Positions 14,347 through 22,227 are shown, numbered from the stretch's first letter. The stretch is 64,000 nucleotides of DNA from Halobacillus massiliensis (GCF_900166625.1 NZ_LT800499.1:2632357-2696356); one strand, 5' to 3'. A program made the numbers and translations. Notes: generated by a model from the letters alone, not told the origin.

Positions 14347-15441
14347 ATGAAACGATCCATTTACGGATTGACGTTTGAACAACTGACAAACTGGCTTACG
14401 GAACACGGAGAGAAAAAGTTTCGCTCCAAGCAGGTATGGGACTGGCTTTATCAAAAAAGGGTTACTGACTTTTCTCAAATGAAAAATGTAAATCAATCCT
14501 GTATTGATCTATTAGATGAACATTTTACTATCGAAACACTGACCGAAGAAATCAAGCAGGAATCTAAAGACGGAACGATTAAGTTTCTATTTAAGCTAGA
14601 CGACGGCAATGTCATTGAAACGGTACTCATGCGTTTTAATTACGGGCTGTCAGTCTGTGTAACAACACAGGTCGGCTGTAATATCGGCTGTTCTTTCTGT
14701 GCTAGTGGTGTTTTAAGAAAGAACCGTGACTTATCAAGTGGAGAGATTGTTGAGCAGATTATGCAGGTTCAGCAGCATCTTGATAAGCAGGGTAAAGATG
14801 AGCGTGTCAGTCATATTGTTGTTATGGGAATCGGTGAGCCGTTTGATAACTATGATAATCTGATTGACTTCCTAAGAGTTGTAAATGATAAGCAAGGTCT
14901 TTCTATCGGAGCCCGGCACATTACTGTGTCCACGAGTGGTATTGCGCCTAAGATGTATGAGTTTGCAGATGAAGGTATTCAGATTAATCTGGCACTTTCT
15001 ATCCATGCACCTAATAATGAACTTCGTACGAAAATTATGAAGATTAATCGGGCATACCCTCTTGAAAAATTGATGCCCGCCATTGATTATTATCTAGAAA
15101 AAACGAACCGGCGAATTACGTTTGAATATATTTTGTTAAAAGATGTTAACGATCATAAAAAAGAAGCAGAACAGTTAGCTGAACTGCTTAAAGATAAGCG
15201 TCACTTGTCTTATGTTAATTTGATCCCTTACAACCCTGTGGCTGACAATCCCTATGAACGAAGCGAAAAGGAAGCCATTCTAACGTTCTACCAGACGCTT
15301 ATGGATCGAGGAATTAGGTGTGGAGTACGGACGGAACATGGTACAGATATTGATGCGGCATGCGGACAGCTGCGAAGCAAGCAGATTGAAAAAGAAAAAG
15401 CACGTAAAAAGAAAAAAATGCAGGAAAAGCATGGGGCTTAA
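14347..15441 (+). CDS. rlmN: 23S rRNA (adenine-2503-C2)-methyltransferase, radical SAM
   Basis: Methylates C2 of A2503 in 23S rRNA, and A37 of some tRNAs; 364 residues, the usual length. The radical SAM cluster motif is C111-N-I-G-C115-S-F-C118, followed by G-I-G-E-P-F-D-N, which holds SAM, and a C-terminal D-I-D-A-A-C-G-Q-L whose Cys is the second catalytic cysteine. The N-terminal domain has the [10 protein letters not shown] pattern of RNA-binding RlmN. The sequence around the cluster (F-C-A-S-G-V-L-R) is of the Staphylococcus RlmN type rather than Cfr. The ATG lies 7 bases after GAGGAG. The C-terminus is lysine-rich and a terminator overlaps the stop. Single gene. Confidence 0.95.
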   Translation: MKRSIYGLTFEQLTNWLTEHGEKKFRSKQVWDWLYQKRVTDFSQMKNVNQSCIDLLDEHFTIETLTEEIKQESKDGTIKFLFKLDDGNVIETVLMRFNYGLSVCVTTQVGCNIGCSFCASGVLRKNRDLSSGEIVEQIMQVQQHLDKQGKDERVSHIVVMGIGEPFDNYDNLIDFLRVVNDKQGLSIGARHITVSTSGIAPKMYEFADEGIQINLALSIHAPNNELRTKIMKINRAYPLEKLMPAIDYYLEKTNRRITFEYILLKDVNDHKKEAEQLAELLKDKRHLSYVNLIPYNPVADNPYERSEKEAILTFYQTLMDRGIRCGVRTEHGTDIDAACGQLRSKQIEKEKARKKKKMQEKHGA

Positions 15442-15457
15442 TGCCTCATGCTTTTTT
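15424..15457 (+). terminator. Terminator overlapping the end of rlmN
   Basis: Stem AAAGCATG-GGGC / GCC-TCATGCTTT with TTTTTT; the stop codon TAA is in the loop. Confidence 0.75.
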
Positions 15458-15754
15458 ACTTTTCAAATCTTTAAACTGACTGGCGTGCTCTTTAGCAAAC
15501 TGAATAATGTCTGTATATATTTTTGGATCAATTTCTTTTTTTGAAAGAGAATATAACTTAGCTGTCCCCTCATCAATGATTTTAACCCGCTCTCCGCCCC
15601 TTACGTACAAAGTCACATATAAAAACGGATCAAGAATATCATTTTCCACTAAAAATCCTTTCGGAAAGTCTGCAGTGATAAGCACTCTGTCTTCTATTTG
15701 TTTAATGGAAAGCTGACTGTAAAATTGAAGGTTACTGAGTTCTTTTAAAAACAT
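15446..15754 (-). CDS. Hypothetical protein, 102 residues
   Basis: I do not recognise this family. The 102-residue product is a mix of short hydrophobic strands and charged helices: L-S-I-K-Q-I-E-D-R-V-L-I-T-A-D-F-P near residue 15, then F-L-Y-V-T-L-Y-V-R and a C-terminal amphipathic helix with F-A-K-E-H-A. It has no signal peptide, membrane helix or cysteine, so it is probably a small cytosolic protein. The ATG follows AAGGGAGTGG. It is convergent with rlmN, with only 4 bases between the stops, and has no close partner gene. Confidence 0.7.
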   Translation of the reverse strand: MFLKELSNLQFYSQLSIKQIEDRVLITADFPKGFLVENDILDPFLYVTLYVRGGERVKIIDEGTAKLYSLSKKEIDPKIYTDIIQFAKEHASQFKDLKSKKA

Positions 15755-15891
15755 TATTGTTCCACTCCCTTACTTCTTCACTCTAACTCTCATCCTACTA
15801 CTTTTCCCTTAAGATTATTCCCCTCTGCCTATGAAGTAAATGTTAAAATTCTTTTAAATCGTTAATTTTAACAAGATTGTCATTGTTGTGA

Positions 15892-15921
15892 TTGTTTTCT
15901 TTATATATTTTCCGTTATACT
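15892..15921 (+). promoter_or_regulatory. Possible sigma-A promoter of ctaM
   Basis: TTGTTT, 18-base spacer, TATACT; predicted start near 15928. Confidence 0.35.
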
Positions 15922-15958
15922 TTTTCATGAAAATCTTTTTATGAGATGGGGAATCACT

Positions 15959-16489
15959 TTGAAAATAAATAATGATTTTAACTATGTGCCATGGGTCATC
16001 GGGCTGTCAATTGCGATTAATGCCATAGTCGTGGCCCTGCTTTTTGTTCCAAAAATCGACAGTACTTCAGATTTTGATATCACCATTCTGCCGCTGCTTA
16101 ATGCTGTATTTAACTCTTTTACATTTGTCTTTTTACTGGCTGCACTGTTTATGATTCTTCGTAAAAATGTAACATGGCATAAACGATTCATCTTTACAGC
16201 CTTTACAACTACTGCCTTATTTCTCGTATCGTATTTAACTTATCATTCCATGGCTCCTTCAACTTCTTATGGCGGTGAGGGAATTCTAGCACCCATTTAC
16301 TATTTTATACTCATTACGCACATTATATTGGCAGCTGTTATTGTACCGTTAGCTTTACTTACTCTTTTTCGCGGGCTGGCTATGAAAGTAGACAAACACC
16401 GCAAAATAGCAAGATGGACAATGCCCCTTTGGCTGTATGTAAGCTTAACAGGAGTTATTGTTTACTTAATGATCTCTCCTTATTATTAA
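15959..16489 (+). CDS. ctaM: DUF420 membrane protein, CtaM (YozB) family
   Basis: A membrane protein of about 176 residues with five predicted helices. DUF420 proteins of Firmicutes (YozB/CtaM) are needed for activity of heme A-type terminal oxidases. The family histidines are present: W-H-K-R-F-I-F after helix 3, T-Y-H-S-M near the next loop, L-I-T-H-I-I-L in helix 4 and K-H-R-K-I-A-R-W before the last helix. Start choice: an ATG at 15941 is in frame but has no ribosome site, whereas a TTG at 15959 has GGGGA 6 bases before it and gives a product starting K-I-N-N-D-F-N-Y-V. It stands alone; ctaA/ctaB and the oxidase genes are not in the window. Confidence 0.82.
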   Translation: MKINNDFNYVPWVIGLSIAINAIVVALLFVPKIDSTSDFDITILPLLNAVFNSFTFVFLLAALFMILRKNVTWHKRFIFTAFTTTALFLVSYLTYHSMAPSTSYGGEGILAPIYYFILITHIILAAVIVPLALLTLFRGLAMKVDKHRKIARWTMPLWLYVSLTGVIVYLMISPYY

Positions 16490-16491
16490 AT

Positions 16492-16531
16492 CAGAAAAAG
16501 GAAGGAACCGTCACGTTCCTCCCTTTTTCTG
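16492..16531 (+). terminator. Terminator of ctaM
   Basis: Stem CAGAAAAAGG-AGGAAC / GTTCCT-CCTTTTTCTG with a 6-base loop. Confidence 0.65.
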
Positions 16532-16721
16532 AGGGCCATTTAAAAATTCTTTGAAAGTGATACTCTTAAAGCGAGAACAAAAAAAGTTAAGAGGCTTACC
16601 TTTTTAGCTTTTATGGAGAGCACCTCCTAATAGAGCTTATTTAAAATAAGCCTACCAGATGCTGCCTGGAATTTATATTTTCCTGTTAAAAAAGTTAACA
16701 CAGAACTTTTCCATTCATACA

Positions 16722-16756
16722 AAAAGACCAACCTGTTTACAAGGCCGGTCTTTTTT
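16722..16756 (-). terminator. Terminator of Mn catalase operon
   Basis: Stem AAAAGACC-CC / GG-GGTCTTTT, preceded on the plus strand by AAAAA, which gives a T-run on the minus strand. Confidence 0.7.
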
Positions 16757-16759
16757 TTA

Positions 16760-17650
16760 TTATAGGTTTTCCATTAATTTTTTATAAATGCGCTGGTAAT
16801 CATCTCTATCAATCCCAGGGGCAAAAAATTCAGGTAAGTCATCAAGATCAGGGATAGGGGCGCCTTCAGGTGTACCTTCTATCACCCTTAGCTGTTCGCC
16901 ATTCTCCGGATTGGTACCCTTCCAGATTTGATTAATATCTTTATAATCCGTATCGCTCCATGTATATAGTACATTATTTAACCCCTGATCTTCGTACTTT
17001 CGAGCATAATCAAACTGTGAGTTATCAAGATTGGGTATTGGCAGCATTTTCTTTACATCTACCCCTGTAGCAATCTCAATAGCCTTTGCATAAGCAAGAG
17101 CATGAGTGCCTCCCCTTACGAGAAGATAGCCTATCATTTCGCGGGCTGTTGGGTGATCTGTCATTTCATACACTCTCATCTTATGAGTCCTGGCCCCTAA
17201 TTCAAGGAAAAAGTTGTGCATAAGATCAAGAACCAGATTGCCGCTGTTAAAGACATAATCACCTGTCCATGCTTTTCCCATAGAATCTCCAGGAAGTGCC
17301 GTTTGGGCAGTAGCAATATAATGATACGTATTTCGTGCATCTAACCCGCTTCGAAGTGGAGTAGTATCCGGGTCGCCCGGGAAAGTAGTACCTCTTGTCA
17401 AAAGGTTAATTGTGTTATTGACAAGCTCCACATGACCAAATTCTTCGGCCGTAATGCTTGCCACAAGATCATAAAAAGGTTTCAGTTTCTTTTTGTTACG
17501 GAATCCAAATGATTGATACATATAATTATTAAGTGTGGACATTTCGCCAAACCGGCCTCCGAGCAGTTCTTGGACTGCAGCTGCTGCATTTACATCTCCA
17601 TGCTCAGGAACGGTTAATTCTATTGCCATCCTATCCATCCGCTTAAACAT
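16760..17650 (-). CDS. Manganese catalase (non-heme)
   Basis: Di-manganese catalase that splits hydrogen peroxide; 296 residues, within the usual range. The ferritin-like helices carry the metal ligands: Glu in A-V-Q-E-L-L near residue 28, E-E-F-G-H near 70, and E-L-G-A-R-T-H and G-G-T-H-A-L-A-Y further on. The C-terminal 70 residues are the family-specific extension rich in Asp and Pro. The ATG follows AAGGAGGAATTAG. It is 11 bases after a DUF2642 gene, and Bacillus relatives of both (YdbD/CotJC type and YuzF type) are linked with spores, so spore-coat localisation is a reasonable inference. Confidence 0.92.
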   Translation of the reverse strand: MFKRMDRMAIELTVPEHGDVNAAAAVQELLGGRFGEMSTLNNYMYQSFGFRNKKKLKPFYDLVASITAEEFGHVELVNNTINLLTRGTTFPGDPDTTPLRSGLDARNTYHYIATAQTALPGDSMGKAWTGDYVFNSGNLVLDLMHNFFLELGARTHKMRVYEMTDHPTAREMIGYLLVRGGTHALAYAKAIEIATGVDVKKMLPIPNLDNSQFDYARKYEDQGLNNVLYTWSDTDYKDINQIWKGTNPENGEQLRVIEGTPEGAPIPDLDDLPEFFAPGIDRDDYQRIYKKLMENL

Positions 17651-17661
17651 CTAATTCCTCC

Positions 17662-17904
17662 TTAACCCTGGAAAGGAGATACCCAGACAATTTGTTGAGT
17701 CCTTATAAAAAAGGGAACATTATTCACCTCTACGATTATATGATCAGGCATAACCGTTCGTAATTTCCCTCGCAGAGATCCCCGGATTGTTTCCACTACA
17801 ACACCTTGTCCTGTAAGTGATGATAATGTTTGATAAACATAAGGATCGATCAATGTAAAACCCATTAAATTCTGCCCGTTATTTTGACCATTCAATCCTT
17901 CCAT
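17662..17904 (-). CDS. DUF2642 protein (YuzF-like), probably spore-related
   Basis: An 80-residue protein of the DUF2642 type: I-D-P-Y-V-Y-Q-T-L, then a small SH3/LSm-like barrel with V-V-V-E-T-I-R-G-S-L-R-G-K-L and P-D-H-I-I-V, ending F-F-I-R-T-Q-Q-I-V-W-V. Bacillus subtilis YuzF has the same pattern and length. The N-terminal 15 residues are Gly/Asn/Gln-rich. The ATG at 17904 directly follows GGGAG, a very short spacing, so translation start is uncertain. It is the first gene of a two-gene operon with the Mn catalase. Function of the family is not known; DUF2642 domains occur in spore coat proteins. Confidence 0.8.
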   Translation of the reverse strand: MEGLNGQNNGQNLMGFTLIDPYVYQTLSSLTGQGVVVETIRGSLRGKLRTVMPDHIIVEVNNVPFFIRTQQIVWVSPFQG

Positions 17905-18048
17905 CTCCCTTTATATTCACTCTATAAAAATCTATATGAGAAAGGGGCACTATCTATTCTTTTAAATGTTTGTATTCCTTCAATTGTGGGCAGGATAACA
18001 AAGCTCTTGACCATGACCATAAATGATATCCATAGATATTTCTTTTTT

Positions 18049-18080
18049 TAAAAAGCTGCCGAAAACGACGCGGCAGCTTA
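18049..18080 (-). terminator. Terminator of nucleosidase-like lipoprotein gene
   Basis: Stem AAGCTGCCG / CGGCAGCTT; on the minus strand followed by TTTTTAAAAAAAG. Confidence 0.75.
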
Positions 18081-18087
18081 AAATTTA

Positions 18088-18948
18088 TTATTCAATAGAA
18101 GAAATATATTCTTTTACTACTTCATAGACGTATTTCTGATTAGCTTCTGCCGTGTTAGGATCATATTCCCCTTCATTGACTTTGTTATTGGAAAGGATAC
18201 GAATACCGAGGTATGGAACACTATATGCTTCAGCGATTTGCGCCCCGGCGGCTCCTTCCATTTCTTCTACAGAAGTTCCGTAATTTTCATGAAACCAATT
18301 AATTCGGTCAACTTCATTATTCCAAACATCCGCAGAACCAATGGTGCCTTTCACGACTTTACCACCCTTATGTATTTCCTTAACAGCTTCAGCAGCTTTT
18401 AAAAGTTTTTCATCTCCTTCAAAATACCGGATATTCTCTGCATCCGGATCTTCCCCTGCACTTCCTTCAGAAGCCATTAAATCCATCGGAACCCACTCTT
18501 TCGGAGAAATTCCTTCCCCTTTTTCTTTATCTCCTGTTTTTAAAGAACCAATATTCGTCACTTTTTCGCCAAGAACTATATCATATACTTGTAAATCAGG
18601 ATCGTGCCCGCCGGAAGTTCCCTGATTAATGATTGCCGCCGGGTTATATTTTTCAATAGCTACGGCTGTTGCTGCTGCGGTGTTTTCCATTCCTTTTCCT
18701 GTCTTCGCTACAATGACAGGGTAATTATCCACCGTTCCTTTATAAAAAATAAAATTCCCTGATTGCTCTTCTTCTACATCTTTAAGTTTTTCAGCAAACT
18801 TTTCTGCTTCAATTGGCATTGGCCCCTGGACGATAATTGGCTGTTTAGCTTCTTTCTCACTTTCTCCTTTTGTTTCGGCATTGCATCCAGAGAATAAAGC
18901 CAATAAAAACATAATGATGATTGCTAAAAAGATGTGTTTTTTGTTCAC
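18088..18948 (-). CDS. Lipoprotein with nucleoside phosphorylase/MTA-SAH nucleosidase-like domain
   Basis: A 286-residue exported lipoprotein: basic start, hydrophobic core and lipobox L-F-S-G-C at residues 18-22. Residues 35-285 resemble the phosphorylase/MTA-SAH nucleosidase superfamily: I-I-N-Q-G-T-S-G-G-H in the base-binding region, V-E-E-M-E-G-A-A with the ribose-binding Met-Glu pair, and G-I-R-I-L-S-N-N with a loop before a C-terminal helix. A nucleosidase anchored outside the membrane could release bases from extracellular nucleosides. The start is a GTG at 18948 behind GGGGGAAATGAC. It is divergent from rpiA, and two CGAAC boxes lie between them. The substrate is unknown. Confidence 0.8.
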   Translation of the reverse strand: MNKKHIFLAIIIMFLLALFSGCNAETKGESEKEAKQPIIVQGPMPIEAEKFAEKLKDVEEEQSGNFIFYKGTVDNYPVIVAKTGKGMENTAAATAVAIEKYNPAAIINQGTSGGHDPDLQVYDIVLGEKVTNIGSLKTGDKEKGEGISPKEWVPMDLMASEGSAGEDPDAENIRYFEGDEKLLKAAEAVKEIHKGGKVVKGTIGSADVWNNEVDRINWFHENYGTSVEEMEGAAGAQIAEAYSVPYLGIRILSNNKVNEGEYDPNTAEANQKYVYEVVKEYISSIE

Positions 18949-19037
18949 GTCATTTCCCCCTTACATAGTGTATACTCCGTTTTGTAAAAATAAGTACTGT
19001 GTAAATATAGCAGACTCAAATATTCTGATCAACCCAA

Positions 19038-19081
19038 AAACACGAACTTTATTTAAATAATTAATAAAATTGTTCGTATTT
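19038..19081. promoter_or_regulatory. Inverted CGAAC boxes resembling a PurR operator
   Basis: AAACACGAACTTT (19038-19050) and ATTGTTCGTATTT (19069-19081), inverted. Bacillus PurR boxes have the consensus AWWWCCGAACWWT in the same inverted arrangement. The second box fits 12 of 13 positions, the first 11 of 13. The pair lies upstream of the rpiA -10 (TACAAT at 19103-19108). Confidence 0.4.
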
Positions 19082-19138
19082 ATTTTAAGTCTTTAAGTAT
19101 AGTACAATAAAGAAAACGATCATTGAAAAGGTGGTATT

Positions 19139-19816
19139 ATGAAAAAAGCTGAGCGAAGTAAAAGATCCGCGGGAGAAAAAGCTGTAGATTACATAGAGCA
19201 CGGAATGACAATCGGATTAGGTTCAGGATCAACGGTGTATTGGATGTTAAAAAAACTGGGTGAGCATGTACAAAAGGGGCTGTCTGTTAAAGGGGTTCCT
19301 TCTTCAATAAAAACAGAAAAATGGGCAGCAGAATTCGGCGTTCCTCTCACCAGCTTTACAGAAGTTGATAAGCTGGATCTTGCTATAGACGGGGCGGATG
19401 AAATCTCTCCTGATTTTACCCTTCTTAAAGGTGGAGGCGGCTCTTTAGTCAGAGAAAAAATAGTTAACAGCGCGGCAGACAGAGTGATTACAATAGCTGA
19501 CCATACAAAATGTGTCTCTCAGCTGGGAAAGAGAGCTCTCCCTGTTGAAGTAGTACCTTTTGGCTGGGAAGTTACGGCTAAACAAATTAAGGAGCTTGAT
19601 GCAGGAATTCAACTAAGAAAAGTAACAAATGAACCTTTTGTTTCTGACAACGGAAACTATATTTTAGATTGTGCATTCGGAACCATCTCACATCCTGAAA
19701 TACTTCATAACCACTTACTCCACATACCAGGAGTCGTAGAAACAGGACTGTTTATAAGCTTAACTGATACTGTGATCATTGCTGAAGACCAAGATATTAA
19801 AATTCTGAGTCATTAA
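19139..19816 (+). CDS. rpiA: Ribose-5-phosphate isomerase A
   Basis: Interconverts ribulose 5-phosphate and ribose 5-phosphate; 225 residues, the usual length. Signature segments are G-L-G-S-G-S-T near residue 22 (phosphate loop), D-L-A-I-D-G-A-D-E with the catalytic-region aspartates near 80, and K-G-G-G-G-S-L-V-R-E-K with the active-site Lys and Glu near 98. The ATG follows AAAGGTGG. It is a single gene, divergent from the nucleosidase-like lipoprotein gene; PurR-like boxes upstream would fit the use of ribose 5-phosphate for PRPP. Strong terminator downstream. The start and identity are secure, the regulation is not. Confidence 0.96.
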   Translation: MKKAERSKRSAGEKAVDYIEHGMTIGLGSGSTVYWMLKKLGEHVQKGLSVKGVPSSIKTEKWAAEFGVPLTSFTEVDKLDLAIDGADEISPDFTLLKGGGGSLVREKIVNSAADRVITIADHTKCVSQLGKRALPVEVVPFGWEVTAKQIKELDAGIQLRKVTNEPFVSDNGNYILDCAFGTISHPEILHNHLLHIPGVVETGLFISLTDTVIIAEDQDIKILSH

Positions 19817-19850
19817 AAAAACAGCCTGCATAATGAGCAGGCTGTTTTTT
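19815..19850. terminator. Bidirectional terminator after rpiA
   Basis: Perfect stem AAAAAACAGCCTGC / GCAGGCTGTTTTTT with a 7-base loop; also serves the convergent gene at 19852. Confidence 0.9.
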
Positions 19851-19851
19851 G

Positions 19852-20127
19852 TTAGTTAGTTTTCTCTTGTTCAAACAAATTAGGTTCATCAAATAAATTC
19901 GTGAATTTAGAGACATTTTCATATGTGAATTCAAATGCCATTCTAACTTCTCCAAATTCCGGCTGATAAAAATAGCCTTGTACTTCATAGCTGCTTTCAT
20001 TTTCCCGTACTTTAGTAAGATGAAAATAACGACGGAAATATTGAGCCATTTCTTCCAGTTTCCTGTTCCGTACTTTTATCCATTGCTGTTTTTCTTCTTC
20101 TGTCTGAAAGTCTGATTCTTTAATCAT
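19852..20127 (-). CDS. Hypothetical cytosolic protein, 91 residues
   Basis: I do not recognise the family. The 91-residue product starts with a charged helix (F-Q-T-E-E-E-K-Q-Q-W and R-N-R-K-L-E-E-M-A-Q-Y-F-R-R-Y-F) and continues with alternating strands (Y-E-V-Q-G-Y-F-Y-Q-P-E-F-G-E-V-R-M-A-F-E-F-T-Y), so an alpha-plus-beta fold is likely. It has no signal peptide, membrane helix or Cys. The ATG follows AGAGGAGTG, and a good promoter (TTGAAA, 18 bases, TATAAT) lies upstream, so it is expressed from its own promoter. It is convergent with rpiA. Confidence 0.75.
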   Translation of the reverse strand: MIKESDFQTEEEKQQWIKVRNRKLEEMAQYFRRYFHLTKVRENESSYEVQGYFYQPEFGEVRMAFEFTYENVSKFTNLFDEPNLFEQEKTN

Positions 20128-20174
20128 TGATTCACTCCTCTTACGGAATTCAAATACTGAAACTGTATATCACC

Positions 20175-20204
20175 ATTATAATAAGACCTTCCACCTATTT
20201 TCAA
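20175..20204 (-). promoter_or_regulatory. Sigma-A promoter of the 91-residue protein gene
   Basis: On the minus strand TTGAAA, 18-base spacer, perfect TATAAT; predicted start near 20168. Confidence 0.55.
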
Positions 20205-20282
20205 CTGCTAAGCGCATAAAGTTTGTTAAGAGAAAGCATTAACGATTGTCTCACACCATAACTCTTAACTGATTAAAATGTA

Positions 20283-21314
20283 TTACGTGACACCATTTTC
20301 TAGAATCGAGAATGTAGATTTGGCACAATTTATTTCTGCCCGCGCTCCGTAGGGCAGCACAAACTTAGGTTCCGTGTGGCCAAAGTTTAAATTATAAAGG
20401 ATCGGCATCTGCTCACAATTAAACTCTTTCATCACTTCTCTAATTACTGTCTTGTATTCTTCATAATGCTCCTCGTCCATCGGCTTTCCGAAGATGATGC
20501 CATTTGCCTTTTGAAAAATCCCTTGTGCTCCATAATTTCGGAGCCAGCATTTTAGAAGAAACGGATGAGCTTTCTCTTCTGACGTTTCAAAGAAAATGAT
20601 GCTCTCCTCCCAGTATTTATCCTCCGGCCATAATTCAGTACCTTTAACCATCTCAAGGACGTCTAAACAGCCTCCAATTAGTCTACCTTCTACAGTGCCG
20701 TTACCCTGAAGGACTTCATAGCCTCTGTTTGTATTCATCTGTCTCGCTGTATTTTTATTATTCTCCTTCCATTCTAAAAACTCACTCGTCCATTTTTCAG
20801 CAGGAGCAATGTCACCAATGGTTTCACTAGAAAAAAGTGTCCGTTCTATGTATTCGACTGTATATGGATCCATCCTTACATTTTCAGCAAAATCTACTAA
20901 TATTGAGGGACCATAAAAGGAAGACACTCCTGCTTTATGACAGAATAAATGGGAGACAGTAATATCCGAATAACCTACCAGTATCTTCGGATTGTTTTGA
21001 ATCACTTCATAATCAATATATGGGATCAATCGAATGCTCTCTTCCCCGCCGATATTAGCAAATATCCCCTTAATATCAGGATCCCTAAAAGCTGTCATTA
21101 GATCCTCGGCCCTCGCCTTAGGATTTTTATAGAGATAGTCAGCTCCTTTTAAACTGTTCGGCATTGGAATGACTTCTAGCCCAAAAACCGATTCTAGCCT
21201 CTCTACCCCCTGCTCATACCTCCATTTAATATCGGGTTCACCGGCGCCTCCCCATGAAGGGCTTACTGTAGCCACTTTGTCTCCAGGCTGTAATTTATCT
21301 GGTTTTATCAGCAT
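20283..21314 (-). CDS. S66 family peptidase (LD-carboxypeptidase/MccF-like)
   Basis: A 343-residue serine peptidase of family S66. These enzymes use a Ser-Glu-His triad to cut L,D-peptide bonds in murein tripeptides or, in the MccF group, the amide bond of microcin C-type toxins. The Ser is in L-V-G-Y-S-D-I-T near residue 116, the Glu in G-R-L-I-G-G-C-L-D region near 215-220, and the His in N-F-G-H-T-E-P near 310. The N-terminal K-V-A-T-V-S-P-S-W-G and F-A-N-I-G-G-E-E-S segments are typical of MccF-like proteins. The ATG follows AAGGAGG. Single gene without a murein-recycling neighbour, so a detoxification role is as likely as cell-wall recycling. Confidence 0.88.
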   Translation of the reverse strand: MLIKPDKLQPGDKVATVSPSWGGAGEPDIKWRYEQGVERLESVFGLEVIPMPNSLKGADYLYKNPKARAEDLMTAFRDPDIKGIFANIGGEESIRLIPYIDYEVIQNNPKILVGYSDITVSHLFCHKAGVSSFYGPSILVDFAENVRMDPYTVEYIERTLFSSETIGDIAPAEKWTSEFLEWKENNKNTARQMNTNRGYEVLQGNGTVEGRLIGGCLDVLEMVKGTELWPEDKYWEESIIFFETSEEKAHPFLLKCWLRNYGAQGIFQKANGIIFGKPMDEEHYEEYKTVIREVMKEFNCEQMPILYNLNFGHTEPKFVLPYGARAEINCAKSTFSILENGVT

Positions 21315-21373
21315 ATTTCTGCCTCCTTATGTACTTTTTATAAAAATACTATTAATTTGAATGGATTACCACT

Positions 21374-21411
21374 AAAAAAACACCTATCATTAACGCGATA
21401 AGTGTTTTTTT
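21374..21411 (-). terminator. Terminator of the sigma-54 acyl-CoA operon
   Basis: Stem AAAAAACAC-TATC / GATA-GTGTTTTTT; T-run on the minus strand just after the last thioesterase gene. Confidence 0.75.
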
Positions 21412-21414
21412 AAC

Positions 21415-21828
21415 TTATTTATCTCTTATTAACTTAAAGGTGCCGATTCCTTTGGCAATTAAGCTGTTCTCCTGATCATAAATCTCACCTTCAGCTGTAA
21501 CGATTTTATACCCCTTCTGGAGAATACGTCCACTTGCTGTTAATTTGCCTTCTCCTGCAGGTGCCAGATAGTTGATATTCAAGTTAATTGTCGAACACCG
21601 TGTCTTAGTTGTCGACCGGATGGCCATTCCAAGTATCAAATCAAGCATGGAAGCATGAACCCCTCCATGGAGAGTTCCATTAACATTATAAAGATTCTCA
21701 TGAACAGCTAAGTTTAACAAAACATTCCCTTCTTCAAATTGAGCAATTTCAAATCCAATATGTGAAAAATAAGGACTGTCCTCAAAGCTTTTTCGTACTT
21801 CATCGATTGTGGCGGTAATACTGGTCAC
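21415..21828 (-). CDS. PaaI-type hotdog thioesterase (last gene of operon)
   Basis: A 137-residue hotdog-fold acyl-CoA thioesterase of the PaaI/YbdB type. The family pattern is N-G-T-L-H-G-G-V-H-A-S-M-L-D near residues 50-63, with the Asp acting as general base and His-Gly-Gly binding the thioester. It is the last gene of the minus-strand operon and overlaps the previous gene by 4 bases (GTGA). The GTG start at 21828 sits inside the ribosome site GGGGAGGTGA, so initiation probably depends on coupling to the upstream gene. Its likely job is to release CoA from stalled or unusual acyl-CoA intermediates. Confidence 0.85.
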   Translation of the reverse strand: MTSITATIDEVRKSFEDSPYFSHIGFEIAQFEEGNVLLNLAVHENLYNVNGTLHGGVHASMLDLILGMAIRSTTKTRCSTINLNINYLAPAGEGKLTASGRILQKGYKIVTAEGEIYDQENSLIAKGIGTFKLIRDK

Positions 21829-22211
21829 CTCCCCTCAGTGGCTGGACTGAGAATTTTAAACGTTCCTGCTGCCTTTGCTGCTATTTCTCCATGAGTATTG
21901 CGGATGATTCCTTCTCCAGTAATTATTTTATTATCTCTATAAGTGATGGAAGCTGTAGAAGTATAGGGTCCGAGATTTTTAAGATTAAAGTAATGCAAGT
22001 TCAAACTTAGAGTGCTCGTTGATTGCTGAACTTCTTCAGCAATCGTTGATCCGATAATAATATCAAGCATCGTGGAAAACAACCCTGTCGGAATATCTCC
22101 GGTTTCTGTTAAGAGCTCTTTTGTGATAGGAAGGTTCAAAACTAAACGTCCGTTTTCGTCGATTTGTTTATTAAAACCGATATGGGCAAAAAAAGAAGAT
22201 GAACTTCTCAA
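21825..22211 (-). CDS. PaaI-like hotdog thioesterase paralog
   Basis: A 128-residue second hotdog protein, partner of the one at 21415. It has the same layout (A-H-I-G-F near the N-terminus, T-G-L-F-S-T-M-L-D-I-I-I-G in the central helix), but the usual H-G-G is replaced by I-P-T-G, so the oxyanion-binding His is missing; it may be weakly active or a structural subunit of a heteromer. The start is taken as TTG 22211, which follows AGGGAGGG-AAAAGGAA and gives a 16-base gap after thiolase; longer in-frame starts would overlap the thiolase gene. It ends in a GTGA overlap with the next gene. Confidence 0.75.
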   Translation of the reverse strand: MRSSSSFFAHIGFNKQIDENGRLVLNLPITKELLTETGDIPTGLFSTMLDIIIGSTIAEEVQQSTSTLSLNLHYFNLKNLGPYTSTASITYRDNKIITGEGIIRNTHGEIAAKAAGTFKILSPATEGR

Positions 22212-22227
22212 ATTCCTTTTCCCTCCC

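Noticed and set aside
14347-15441. Reading the radical SAM methyltransferase as a Cfr-type antibiotic resistance enzyme
   Set aside because: The cluster region F-C-A-S-G-V-L-R, the N-terminus and the length fit housekeeping RlmN of the Staphylococcus type, not Cfr.
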